Shown here piece by piece: positions 37,401 through 48,621 of a stretch of DNA of 64,000 bases (position 1 is the first letter of the stretch; each line of letters starts with the position of its first letter). The stretch is from Phoronis australis (lineage: Eukaryota > Phoronida > Phoronidae). The position numbers and the translations under genes are program-made. Location: positions 1,745,391-1,809,390 of the forward strand of contig NMRA01000016.1 in assembly GCA_002633005.1 (NCBI GenBank). Reading direction: 5' to 3'. The notes under the pieces are model-generated. The model did no database searches, was not told where the DNA came from, and saw only the letters and a program-made list of their open reading frames with translations.

Positions 37401-40400
37401 GATCCGGATCGCATGATCCAGTGGGACCCCCGTATTGCCTGCAGCGTTATCTCATGGGAAAAATGACGTGCTGAAATCACGAGACAGGTCGTTGTGACTA
37501 GTGGGTTACTTACACACAGGTTCCAATGCCAACAAGAGGGACACAGTACATACCGGTACATTGTTAGTTTACGGATTGACGGTGTACAAGAACTAGCGTT
37601 TTAGGTCAAAACTTATCACAATGGTCCCTAACGGAGACATGGGCGGCACTGAAATAAGTGGGGTTATAGTCCTCCAGCCCCCTATGGTGCGCCATGCACC
37701 CATGGGAGAGAACGTGGTGTTGTGAGCTATTGATAGACATATTATGAGGATTTAATTAAACAGGATGTGTATTTATAGAGAAAAGAATTCGGGACATGGT
37801 CTACACGCCACACACGCTCAGTTCAACTTGTGGTGTATTCAAGATTTTTAGCCAACGGTAAACGACCGCAATTATTTCTCGTTTGCGAAATGACAACAAC
37901 GTGAACAAAAAACAACATGCAGTAGCAAAATAGAAGCACGCACGCATTGCCAGATCATGCATTAAGCTACTCAGCTGAGGGGCACTACCTCCCCACATGG
38001 GCGAGGAATTGCGAAGACGGCGTGAGGGAATCGTGGAGGATTATGGGTGAGGGAGAGTGGGCGGTGGGGTTAGCTACACCCTGTATCTCGGTGAAACGTC
38101 GGCAGAGCGGGTGCGTGAGTGTTGTGATATGAATTTTTGCACTCGACAAAAGATCGCCCGGGCGGCAATATGTGTCGCGTACCACAGTATGTAAAATGAA
38201 CAAAAGCACGTATTGTTGCCCCCAATGTTTTGAAAGGTAGTGTGCTTTCCAGGGTTTCAGCACATAGGCGGATGCAAAGTGGGAGGGAGGCCTGAGGAAT
38301 TGTAAAAAAGAGGTTGTAGCAAGTTGAACAGATAGAAGGTTGAGGACTGCATGGTTGGTGGCAATGACAGGCCTAATCCCGTGTGACGCCTACTTCGCTT
38401 GCAGTAATACTTATTTTGGAACCAGCATTTGGCATACTGAAGAGGTGTAACTGTCGGTTACCTCCCTACTCGATTTCTGTCCCCTTAAAATATCCAGCTC
38501 ATTTCTCGGTTCCTTTGTCAAAGTAAGGATTTGCCCAAACCGTAACCCAGGTCCACACGCAGTATCGCGTACACGGCCACATAATTTTGGCAAAGATGAA
38601 CGCTTTTAAGGGAAGGCGTCATCTCAATGCGACAGCTTATACCGTTGGACTCTATGCATATTCTCGCCTCCTGAGAACGAATATGTTTCGGGTGTGAGAC
38701 TATATACCGTCGCTGTTAGGTGCAAAAATATTGTTGCACTCGGCATACATATATATTGTCACGCGGGCGACAATATATGTCAAGTGCGACAGTATGTTAC
38801 ATCAGGGAGGGTAGCTGCAAACATTACGAGGCATGGGCGCAGCTCAAATTACAAGGGTTTCCAAGACTTTTTATAAATTATGAACCCCGAGGTACTTTAT
38901 TACTCTGGCATTGTACGCACGCTAACGACAAGCGAAGACTTAAACTTGAGGTTACGAGCGAGTTGAAAATTCAACGTCCACGAAGGTTCGCTGATCGCTC
39001 TGTCTACTCTACAATAAACCCACACCAGACAAGCATTAATCAACATACCAAATTTTTACGCAGACAAGTCGAAGCGTATATTCGTAAACTGTATTTTCGG
39101 TGCCAAAATTCCAAGTCAAAAATACGCCCTTGCGTAACAATATTGTAGCCGCCAAATGAACGGAAAAGTAATCAGATCTTACATGCCTTGGGCGTAATTT
39201 CGGAAGTGTTCTTATAACTATAGATACGCTGGTTGGTGTGTCTGCGGAAAGTACGGTACGAGCCCACTAGAAATAAACTATCGCTTTTTCAGTAAAGTAA
39301 ATAAATGATTAAAAATGAACCAATAAAAACAAGCACGCCACAAAATGTTAGAGTTTTCCACAGCTAAAACTCACCGCTACTTCGTAAAAATTTTCCATTT
39401 ATGACGTCGCCGTTAGCATGACGAACCTTTGCTGGAATGAAAAAAGAACGAGAAATGAAATGCGCGGTGCTAATATAAGTAGGATGTTGGAGGATTTGGG
39501 GTGCCTCAATGAAGGTAGTTGTCTTAGAATCCATGCCTATGGAAGACTGTCGGTTGATGACATATCGATCGACTTGTAATGTTTGGTACGGATTACCATG
39601 CGTTACATAAATCAGTTTGACATTGCCAGGGGACATCTTTAGAGATGCTACGAAATCTAAAACATGCATGCCTCACTCATGAAACTCCAAAGCGCATTCC
39701 AATTCTCGTCCTTTTTTTCAGTCAAACATTAAAAATTCACTGACAAATTACACATGCTCATTTTGAAAAGTACCGGTCACATTGAATCGCACGAGCATTT
39801 GACCGAGCCATTCCTTTAGAATTTAATGATAGCGCGACCAGTATCTACGAATTTACACGGTTTCTGAAGTGGTCGCGCTAGCAAAATAACGGGTCGTGGG
39901 TAGTAAGAGGTCACACACATGGTTGCAGAGTCGTGCAATAGGGCCCATTGTAGGCTGCCATTATTGTTCGTGCAACCACTGTCAGGAACAAGCGACCGGT
40001 TTTTTGGTTGGTTGTGCCTCCATGAATATTTTGGGCTGCAGCACGAAGCCGAGCCAGTCTAAGGTTAAGCTTCCGTGGATCGTTCTTACGGACACTTTGC
40101 GACTGTTATGCACATTGGCCTGGGTAAGGACTGGTACCACTCTGATAACGGTACTAGAGGTTTTACGACAAATCGCGCGGCACATAGCGTACTATTTATG
40201 GTTGGTTAAGCGAGAATTCAAGACTGTTTTTTAACAGCTCAATGCGAACAATTACGACCTGAAATTTCAAAATCGGTCGCAACTAGATTTTGAACAAGAA
40301 TTAACCAGTTGCACGTTTTAATAATTTTCATACGATTCCTCAAATTTTCAGTCGCAAGTCAGTAGTCTTTCGTAACTCGGTTGTATCCATAGTGTGACTA

Positions 40401-43400
40401 GGGCTTTACACGAAACAACCAATTTAACATATTGGACAACCAACAGTCTGTTGTGTTTACATTTGATCAAATTACACTTCGATCATGTGCACTGTGCATG
40501 AACGTGGTTTCTATCGCCGTAAGTACAACGTCACTTACCAACATCTCCAACGTAATGGACGCCGAAGATTGAACTTCCGGTTACGTTCCTCAGCAATCGA
40601 ACATTTCGATCAAGTTCTGTAACTCTCTGTTAAAAACAAAGACGAATTAAGAATTCTGCCATGAATACACACTGCATGAGAGAGGATAGGTCAATAATAG
40701 AGGTCACGTGACTTCCTTTGCAAGGTGAAATTAATGTAGGCTTTGCGTCTGACATGCCCACTGTACGAAAGATAAAACTGTCCTTAAAGATGCATTTGCA
40801 TGCTCTTAACTGCGCTAATGGGTAGCAGGAATTAAACAAAATGCTATTTGAACATCGTCTACGCTAAACAGATTGCAGTTGTATTTATTGACAACTTGTA
40901 AAAGTGAAAACAAAAAAAATCTGTAAATAAGTGACCTTTGCACTAATGACGTACCTTGGGGGCTCACATAAAACGCGTCACGCAGCACTACGTCTCGATA
41001 CTTACTAGACACGGTTGAGCAATTTACGGAGGACCATTTTCGACATAAACCTCGTTTTTAAAAACATTTGTTAATGATGAACCTACTTCATATTCACACC
41101 GTCGCTATACACTGTGTGTTGCGTTTCTAATTAATTTGACTAAGCACAGATACAAGGAATTAGCGTGCAAGTTCCACTTAAAAATATGAATTTCCTCTTG
41201 GCCGTATGCCCAAATTCCTATGACTTGGTTAGATACATGTACGTGTACATCCACTTTTCTTTGTCGAGGAGCGCTCAGTTATGTTTTTTACAGTTGAAAA
41301 TCCCTTTGACAGACTACAAGTAAAATATTTTGAGTGGCACGCATATTTCACGGTGGGCAGCGCTAAGGAAACAAAGTTATTCTTAATTCATGCATAGCTA
41401 GCACACAAAAGACACCCAAGGAAGTAAGGAAAAACAAACTGGTTCACTTCACAAAAAATGTCTTTGTGAAAATCACAGAGCGATAAACTAGTGTCCAATA
41501 CGCCCTACTGTAGTCACGAGTCTTTGAAAAACAAAAACCAAACATCTTTGCACTGGCGAAACCTAATGGATGAACCAGTTCATGTATTATCGGTATAGCG
41601 GTTGCAGCTATTAGGACACTAATACTTATTTTTGCCCAACTTTGAAATAGATCCCTGTGGGTTTGTATACAGTACTGAATGGAAAATTGAATTCGCTTAT
41701 GCAATATCACAGCACACGGTTAGCTAACCAGGGCACAAAGCGGCACATTATATAAATGGGGTGACACTGGGCCGTGTCGGTAAAACGGAACACCTACTGA
41801 GCAAAATTCTTATCCATTAATGCATTTGTGAACTTTCGTTACCAGATTTTTTGCCAGTTAAAAAACACATAGACCCTTTTGATGGTGAGATATCCTAAAA
41901 TGTAGTCACACTCTTTAGTAACGCCGCACTGACGGAGTTCAAATTCAATTCCTGTGCACCAGACTTACCGCCGGGGCCTAATGCCATGATTAAACCATGT
42001 TGTACAAGTGAACACGTGTGAGCCGTTTCGCGGAAATGAAAAACGACTCAGTTTTGGAGAACGAAAATTTATCGTGCAATCATACTATCCCTCAAAGGCA
42101 TCAAAGACGTGCAGTCAATCAGTGCACTTCCCAAGTTATTCAACAACATATTTATTGTGATTTAAGCCCTAATTCTTTGTAGTCATCTCTTTATGAATTT
42201 AAACCATCAACATTGTTCTCAAGTCAATGAAAAACGTAGTTATTGTCATTTGAATTGTGAGTATTTTGGGACACAATGCATTTCAAAATAAAGACGAATT
42301 GACACGTTGTCTCTGCGGCCATCAGTATTTACCGTAGACACCATTTCCTTTGTTTCCACCACACTTATAGGACATAACATACGCCCCCCCCCCTTGTAAT
42401 CCGCAAGCAAAATGAAACAGCAACAACGCCGTGCAGCGTGAGGAAATATTGAGTTCAGTAACTAGTCCACCAATAGATTTTCTGAACAGAGGGTCCACAC
42501 TTTGCCCAATTCCCCGAGGCAACATTTTTGCGCCCCCCCCCTTACGGTATCCTAGATCCGCCACTGCATAGAATGTTGTCTCATCAATCGAAAAATATCT
42601 ATAGAGAGCGCCTAGTCTCAAGTTACAACCAATGTATTTGCGGTTTTACTAACAAAAATAAAACAATATGTTCAAGTTAATTGTCGTATTTCATTTTATA
42701 GCATGGTGCTTTGGTATCACCTAAAATGAGACATATAGATGGGTTATAACCAAGGCCCTTGAACAAAGACGTACCTCTTTCAACGACGAAATTTCCTTTG
42801 TGGTTTCTTCTTTTGATTTCGCGATCCTTTTGTCCGATTTCTTCAGCAATTTCTTGACAGCTGAAATATTTAAAACATGACGCTTTACATAAACTAGGCC
42901 GGAGGAAAATTGATGTATCACATTCGCTTCAGCCCTTCATTTTTGACCGTCTTCTGCTGGGTCTATAGATCGGACAAAGTGAACTATTGACCTTTGAGCA
43001 TAACAATGAACTAACCCTTCTGTGGGCTAGGGTAAGTGGGATCCTAAATAGGATGGCGGCCTCCGGCTACAGCTGGCTAGATGCCATTACCATATACTAG
43101 AGACTAGACGGCTCCGAACAATTCTGTCTCATGGTATTGATCATAGTATAATGACGTCGTGTAACTCCAGTCAGCAACCACCGCTGCTCCACCCAACAAG
43201 GGTACAAAGTGGTCCCCTCGTCGCAACAAATCTACTTTTTACTTTCACATCCATGCTGATGTCCGCCAAGTCGGCAACACAATTATAATCTCACTGTTCA
43301 CATATACTGCACGTGTGTTTGTTTGTAGTGAATGCGACACATCTCAGACTAGTCTATTCTCGTGACTTTCAAACAAAAGAAGTCAACAGTCAGAAACTGC

Positions 43401-46400
43401 TGTTGACTTGCACCAAGTCGCACGCTGTAGGTTAGGCGGAGGCTAGGTCACGGTATCTGTTTAACTGATTGAATTACCATAATATTCAACACATTGTAGC
43501 TAAACACACAAAATATGCTTTTACTAAAATAATGATAAAAGGTCACTTGCGTATTATTAAATCATATGCGTTGCTTTACTATTTCGCACCGCTGGCGGAG
43601 ACCCTTGGAACAGATACTACTTCGAACGTTATGTTTGAGTAGAAATCAGCAAAATAATTAAGATTATGAAGGACACTTAAAAATGACCAAAACTGGCTCA
43701 CTTCGAAACATCGCGTCTCGCAAATGGCCGATTCATATGAAACTTCCAGGCAGGATACTTTTCGCAACGTTCTCCAAAATGCTTTTGCTCTCTGAGAGTG
43801 GCCATCAAAAAGTAGGCCTTTGATGAATTTTACGAAAAGATCAAAACGCAGAAATCGAAACGATAGTACGTTAAACTGTAACAGCGTTATTGAGATTTTA
43901 TCTAGCACATTAACATCAAACTTACATTTGAATTTGCTAAATTTTACTAAACAAGCAAGTTGAGGTGATCCAAGTTGTTGCTGATTGGTACAACCTCAAA
44001 AATCAAATTCTTTCTACATGCTTTTTATTTTCAGAAATGTGTCCTTTTACTGAGTTAAATTTTATGATATTGGCTCAATGCTCGGACTTGTCGCCAAGGT
44101 CTTACATAACCTAAACCCGAGCCCAACGTGCGTTCCGTGGACCAGTAAAGCAAGAACTGGCAATGCTACGAGAGATATCACCATGGCACGGGTTTAGCGT
44201 TTAAATGATACAGCAAAAGTAGCCTAGGCGAGGTGATTTACTTCGCGCGGTCTCTTAGAACGTCAAAGGAATTCTCGGGCGACACCAAGGTATCCCGAAC
44301 CAAGCAGCAAGTCAAACCTATTCATAACGACATGTCCGAGTTCATTGAGGGTATAAATCTTTGCTGGGAGTCCTAGATCTTTGGTGGTAAAAAAGATGTT
44401 GTAATTATTTCCACCAGATAAGGTTTATTACCTTGGAAAAACTTAAGGGTATGGTAATGCGCTGGCTGCAGATGATCACGGTGAGTGTCGTTTGTAAACG
44501 CAACTTGTAAGTCATGCATGTATTCCAAGTAAGGCACGTGATCCCACAGACTCTACCCGGTCCTCATTGTATCGTCGCACCGCAAGTTATTAGCGGCACG
44601 GGTCAGTGACAAAGAGGGAAAGTGACAGAACGCATGTCCATTCTATTCCGCCTGGCTATAACTAAGTAACTATTACTCGTGGAGTGAAAACAGCCTTTAT
44701 TGGAAACTAAGGAGTTCTAGGCAAAACACTTCCATAAATCAAAAGGAGCACACACAATGAAACTTACTTCTGTGGATCAATTTTTTCATGGATTTGCTAA
44801 GTTTTGGTCTGGGCGTTCTTCCGCTACCTTCACTACCAGACGCCCTCCGAACCCTGATTTTGTCAATGGCTTGGGATGATTGTCTGGTCCTAGAGATGGG
44901 TACGCGCTGAATCGGTGATCTGTCTTCTTTGTCATCGAAGTAGAGATCCTCTGAAGGCTGAAAAGAAAAAGGATAAAAAATGATAAATTATCTACCTAAA
45001 CAAGTACCGCCTTGCAAGAGCAACAGATACAATTTAAAACAACAACAAAATCACCAAAAACACCAAAAACAACGACCATTGCAACAACAAAAACAACAAC
45101 AACAAAAACAACAACAACAAAAACAATAACAAAGGCGGATCCAAGATTTTGAGTTAGGGGGAGGGCAGGGTATTAGCCAGGGTTTTGCACTAAAGACATT
45201 CGCACCTCCGAACTGCAAAATGGAATATGGGAGAATTTTAGGGGGGGGGCATGGCTCTCTTGCCCCCCAAATCCGCCACTGAACAGCAGCAACAAAAATA
45301 ACAGATAAGGGGTCAATTTTAATGTCATAGACGGGTGTGGGAATGAGTGACGACGTGACTGTACATGTAGACCTGCAACAAAACCATTTACAGTACAAGG
45401 GCGTGTACATTAGAACAGCATTTCATTCTCTACAATGTCACGTCTCCTATAACTAAATGCATCAATACGTGATTTGATTTCTTATGTCACAAAACACATT
45501 GAGAGAATTTACGAGTCCACAGTAGTTTCAACAAACCGTAGACGGAACTGACCAACCCTTCCAAAGGAACATAACGGATTGAACTCTCCTTTTTGAGGAA
45601 TTAGAAAACGCATTCCGTGATTGACCTAAGTTTAAAAAAGTAGGACCACTAAATGTTTCTAAGCTAAGACGGATATGAAGGGATGCAACATCGTGCTTAC
45701 ACTGCTCGAACGCTTCACCTTACTATGCAACAGTGAAACTTAACTAGCATTAGAATGACGGGTGTCAAAATTATTCTGTAGTAATACATAAACGTACAAA
45801 TGCTAGAGGAGTGCAGAATGGGAAAGCCGCTGTTATCGAGATGTGCCCGGTGACAAGTTATCTCTCAATTCCAGTTCAATGTACGTTGAAACCGATGCAA
45901 ACACCGGAAGGATTTTTATGATTATATAGGACAATGCAAAAATGTCCAAACTTGACTATCTTCAAAGCACCAGAAATGGCTGAATTGCTTGTAAAATTTC
46001 CACTTTTCATAAGGGGTTGTCAAAAATAGAACTTTTAAGATTTTTAAGAAGAAAATCTTCAGTTGCATGAAACGAAAGTGAAACAATATTTCACTAATAA
46101 AAAAACCATAAGAGTGCTTTTGAGATCTCATATTGAACATCTATGTTAAAAAAAACTTGACCATGTTATTGCTGCCGTGGTTTTGCTGTCATTGTACTTT
46201 TTGCTAAATTTTACGAAAAAGACATCAAGTTATCCAGCTAATGGCAGTTTGGTAAAAAATCAAAAAGCAAATTCGACAGGCTTCCACTTTCAAATTAAAA
46301 TCTGTAGCAAACTCGGTTTGATAGGTTTTTAAGGCGTACCTGCCTGCTCATCATACGCTAAACAATATCAGGGAACCGTAATGCTATTTTTAAATATCCT

Positions 46401-48621
46401 ACTTCTTCCAAGCTGCAGTTGTAGTCATAGATAAAAACTTGTGAATGTGAAAACAGACCATTCCTCAAACGGATGTCATTGACTTTGCAGTATTGACGTG
46501 CCTGACTAGCGCGCATAACCCATGTTATTCGCTAGCACCACGTCAAGACCCGGGTCGCCGGTTCATTTACTACGAATTATTATCGCCACAAAATTGTTCT
46601 AAAAACATTTAGTAACATACACGCGATTTTGCATTCTCACTGTCGTAATAGGTCGTTCTTCAAAAAACGTTTGGTCAAATAGTCACTAATGATAAACATT
46701 CAACTTTCACTTTTGAACAAGTCATTAGGACATTTTAAAGTTCAATGCAGCTCAATCAAATTTACACGAAGTCTTAACTGAAAAGGAAGTGAAGCCCAAC
46801 CGTTTCCTATCTACGTACAATTTAATCCACTAACATGTTGCGGAAGTCCGCAAATATTTTATTCAACGTACACTGTACTGTCTTTAGTCATTGTTCTTTG
46901 AGGGAGATCATAATCTTTGTTTGCAATCAAATCGTAGGTCTCGGCGCATTAAATTCAAATTAAGGAACGGAGATCATTGATATGCTTTCCTTTTTCGTAC
47001 CCAAGCGCAAACCGTGGCAAATGAATCTACACTCTTAAATTCTTCTTAAATTTGGAAAATCGAATCTCAGGTAAGCTGATTGGATTCAGATTAAATTTTC
47101 AGATATTATCATTGCCGGAAGAAACTGCTTTGTAAATTTTTCACAAAATATGTTATCAAACATCTGGGACTTAGGGGATTTTCATAAAAAGAAAAATGCA
47201 TAAAACAAAAAGAAAGAAAAATGAGGAAATTGTCACATTTTTTGAGATTTCGTCTTGTTGACTCATCAAAACAAATTTGTTCATGTTCCTGAAAGCGCAT
47301 TTTGCTGTGTTACCTGTCAATCTCTGTGCTGATTCTAACCAAATAGACATGGCCAAGTGCCCTAATAGCCGACTGGTAGAAATCCAAGCAACTTTTCTTC
47401 GGTTATGTGAAATAGCGTAATTGCATATATTTTGTGAACTGCAGAGAGTTCTGGTGAAGAGGACAATCATCCCTATAGTATCAAACTTCTTCCCACGGTT
47501 CACAGAGATGCAGTGATTCACCCAACCCATAGTCTGCGCGTTTTTGTTGACTGCATTCTGCATATGGTCACATCCAGAATATGCCGCTTGTGAAGCAATT
47601 CACTACGCAGCCAAGGAACACTTTTTAAAAACATAGTGTGAGTGTAACTTATTCGTTACAAAGTGGTGCTCAGAAGTTAATATCATACTGTATCTGCTAA
47701 GAACGTACACTGAAAACTTCCAGACCTGCGAAGGCCGGGATTGGACGCCTGATAATTGACGCTCAGGCGCACGGAACATTTGAGGAAAAATCTTTCAAAA
47801 ACGCATTCATTTAAGGTACAGGCGCATGGGCCTAAACACACGCATGTCCGGTAGTAGCTACGTGTTTAGTTCAAACTCGGTCGTAGTACTGTACACGTCC
47901 AATCAACAATGTGTTGGGGGGAAATAAAATTACACAACTTCCATTCTAACTATCTAAAACGCACCCTTAAATATTTATGTACAGGCTGACATACATTGTG
48001 CGCATTTACAAATTCATATCCAGTATTCAATAACGGATTTAGAGGTGACCTGATAAAGCCATTCACTCTGGCTGCCTGGGAAACGGGGTCATGTTTTGAC
48101 CATACCGGAGATACCTTTAGCATTGTAAACAAAAGGCCTGTCCTGGCACAGTGCCGCTGTAAGGTCTTTACTGCATATTCAACAGGTAATCTGCCTCTGT
48201 ATTTAGAGATCTGATATTTGCAAGTCTCATCGTTATCAATACGAGTCAATTTAGTGGATGCAAGATCTTTGCAAATTCACAAATGCATTCCAAGGTGAAC
48301 AGTCTGCCTTTAACGAGCACGGGAGCGGAACTCGTGAAATAAATGCATTTCAGCCTGCAGACTTACCGCGATCTGTTAACTTACCTGTAATTTCAGGTCC
48401 TGATGTTGTTCCTTTGGGTGTTTGGCACACTGTTGACGAAGTTCGTCTAACTGTTGCTGAATAACACTTATGCTATTGTTCTGCATCACGTGTAAATACA
48501 AACTGACACTCAATGAAAATGCCATCGTCACGACTAAGCAGCCACTCGCCAACACGACCCTTGAGCAAATTGTTGGCGCTCTAGCGGTCGTCACAGTGCT
48601 GTCTGCTTTTTGGTGAGTCAT
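31170..48621 (-). CDS. Gene C: EDA/TWEAK-like TNF ligand, seven exons, two candidate last exons
   Basis: Coding exons: 48621-48385, 44957-44768, 42860-42775, 40626-40539, 39431-39375, 36930-36803, then either 35687-35412 (7a, 353 residues) or 31436-31170 (7b, 350 residues). Phases fit throughout (0, 1, 0, 1, 1, 0). Domains: short tail, membrane anchor about 22-43, furin site R-V-R-R at 114-117, basic coiled coil about 143-184, THD from about 192. THD marks are V-H-Y-V-G at 194-198, D-W at 225-226, G-L-Y-W-V-Y-A-Q at 255-262 and a C-terminal F-I-G-L-V-R-L. A Cys pair (C291, C313 in 7a) sits where EDA, TWEAK and BAFF have the E-F disulfide. This suggests that branch of the family, but orthology cannot be settled by eye. 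7b could instead be the remnant of a fourth gene. Confidence 0.92.
31868..31977. repeat. Purine-rich GA/GGGA tract
   Basis: About 110 bases almost wholly A and G on the plus strand (GAGAGAGG, GGGAGG units), 430 bp upstream of exon 7b on its transcribed strand. It would be a polypyrimidine tract in the gene C transcript. Confidence 0.85.
32584..33176. mobile_element. 593-bp element with about 85-bp inverted repeats, between exons 7a and 7b
   Basis: Left arm 32584-32670 and right arm 33092-33176 are inverted copies, about 95% alike: GGTGAATGTTGGCCAAATC, TGACGTCACAAGCATACTGG, CGCCCCCAGTGGAGGCCC, TGAGAACTCGT. The AT-rich centre has no coding frame. The arms contain TGACGTCA, a CRE-like palindrome. 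No clear target duplication was seen. The near identity suggests recent insertion. Confidence 0.87.
35088..35093 (-). promoter_or_regulatory. Possible polyadenylation signal after gene C exon 7a
   Basis: AATAAA on the minus strand about 320 bases beyond the exon 7a stop codon. It supports 7a as a real terminal exon, but only by motif and position. Confidence 0.35.
35094..35411 (-). other. 3' untranslated region of gene C exon 7a (presumed)
   Basis: Between the 7a stop and the AATAAA at 35088. A short G-L-Y-like frame near 35270-35300 on the minus strand has no donor and is not an exon. Confidence 0.4.
35412..35687 (-). CDS. Gene C exon 7a: C-terminal TNF homology domain
   Basis: 276 bases with stop, acceptor CGTTTTACAG, phase 0 in. 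It encodes 91 residues: I-S-F-Y strand, S-C-S-H and H-T-C-F-G-G-G (paired cysteines), L-E-A-G-D-E-V, and a final R-A-F-I-G-L-V-R-L. A minus-strand AATAAA lies at 35088-35093, about 320 bases past the stop, so this exon can end a transcript. Confidence 0.92.
   Translation of the reverse strand: MSFYNSESSNTMYVQITVKGKAQGRFISCSHSNAPVPIDKSPEEVLQAHTCFGGGLTRLEAGDEVQVVEANKGAVTYWTKDRAFIGLVRLA
36803..36930 (-). CDS. Gene C exon 6: central TNF homology domain
   Basis: 128 bases, acceptor TTTTTTAG, donor CAG|GTGAGT, phase 1 in and 0 out. It encodes 42 residues with F-P-D-W-T-P, F-Q-L-Q and E-G-G-L-Y-W-V-Y-A-Q, the core TNF signature. Its phase 0 end fits both candidate last exons. Confidence 0.93.
37200..39374 (-). 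other. Gene C intron 5
   Basis: No further exon was supported. A hairpin at 38745-38780 (ATATATTGTC-ACGCGGGC-GACAATATAT) is the only sharp structure. The plus frames at 37947-38132 and 38720-39148 have no recognisable motif. Confidence 0.5.
39375..39431 (-). CDS. Gene C exon 5: short THD exon
   Basis: 57 bases, acceptor TTTTTTCATTCCAG, donor GTGAGT, phase 1 in and out. It encodes 18 residues (A' strand and loop) and joins exon 6 through a split Asp codon, as gene B exon 3 does. Confidence 0.83.
39826..39883. repeat. Short perfect inverted repeat
   Basis: TAGCGCGACCA at about 39829 and TGGTCGCGCTA at about 39870, 30 bp apart. In gene C intron 4. It could be a tiny MITE or a hairpin in the pre-mRNA. 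Confidence 0.6.
40539..40626 (-). CDS. Gene C exon 4: end of coiled coil and start of THD
   Basis: 88 bases, acceptor TTTTTAACAG, donor GTAAGT, phase 0 in and 1 out. It continues the heptads (VTELDRNVRLLRN), has an N-V-T glycosylation site, and ends in F-G-V-H-Y-V-G-D-V, a strand A of the TNF domain. Confidence 0.87.
40627..42774 (-). other. Gene C intron 3
   Basis: Holds a CAGTGGCGGAT-type element copy near 42370-42570 with C runs. No exon was supported on the minus strand beyond those listed. Confidence 0.5.
42775..42860 (-). CDS. Gene C exon 3: basic coiled-coil exon
   Basis: 86 bases, acceptor ATATTTCAG, donor GTACGT, phase 1 in and 0 out. It encodes 28 residues rich in Lys and Glu (VKKLLKKSDKR at the start, ISSLKE at the end) with heptad-like Leu/Ile spacing. 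It lies after the furin site, so it would stay with the secreted form and could help it trimerise. No such exon was found in A or B. Confidence 0.82.
43570..44060. repeat. AT-rich dispersed repeat copy
   Basis: Similar to 45920-46290 and 10940-11180: TGTAACAGCGTT.TTGA, TTTGCTAAATTTTAC, TGCTGATTGGTAC, ATCAAATTC. In gene C intron 2. Confidence 0.5.
44768..44957 (-). CDS. Gene C exon 2: stalk with furin site
   Basis: 190 bases, acceptor TTTTCTTTTCAG, donor GTAAGT, phase 0 in and 1 out. It encodes 63 polar residues with K-I-R-V-R-R-A, a convertase site, then a Gly/Ser-rich and basic segment. It is three times longer than the corresponding exons of A and B. Confidence 0.88.
45025..45290. mobile_element. 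CAA-rich tract and CAGTGGCGGAT-type element
   Basis: 45035-45130 is an (AAC)n-like tract, giving C-C-C-F-C on the minus strand. 45134-45290 is a complete element copy: GGCGGATCCAAGATTTTGAG at one end and CCCCCCAAATCCGCCACTGA at the other. In gene C intron 1, only 70 bp upstream of exon 2. Confidence 0.75.
45920..46290. repeat. AT-rich dispersed repeat copy
   Basis: Aligns with 43690-44040 and 10970-11180 (GGTTGTCAAAAATAG, TTGACCATGTTATTG, TTTTTGCTAAATTTTACGA, AATCAAAAAGCAAATTC). In gene C intron 1; the rest of this intron to 48384 shows no extra exon. Confidence 0.55.
48385..48621 (-). CDS. Gene C exon 1: cytoplasmic tail, membrane anchor, coiled-coil start
   Basis: 79 codons, phase 0 end at CAG with donor GTAAGT. 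The ATG has A at -3. A hydrophobic run (VVLASGCLVVTMAFSLSVSL) starts near residue 22, followed by a helical, Gln-rich stretch (VIQQQLDELRQQ). Same layout, length and phase as exon 1 of genes A and B. Confidence 0.9.

Noticed and set aside
38720-39148. 142-residue plus-strand frame, the longest not crossing a gap
   Set aside because: No recognisable motif, starts in a hairpin, lies opposite a gene C intron; chance length is possible.
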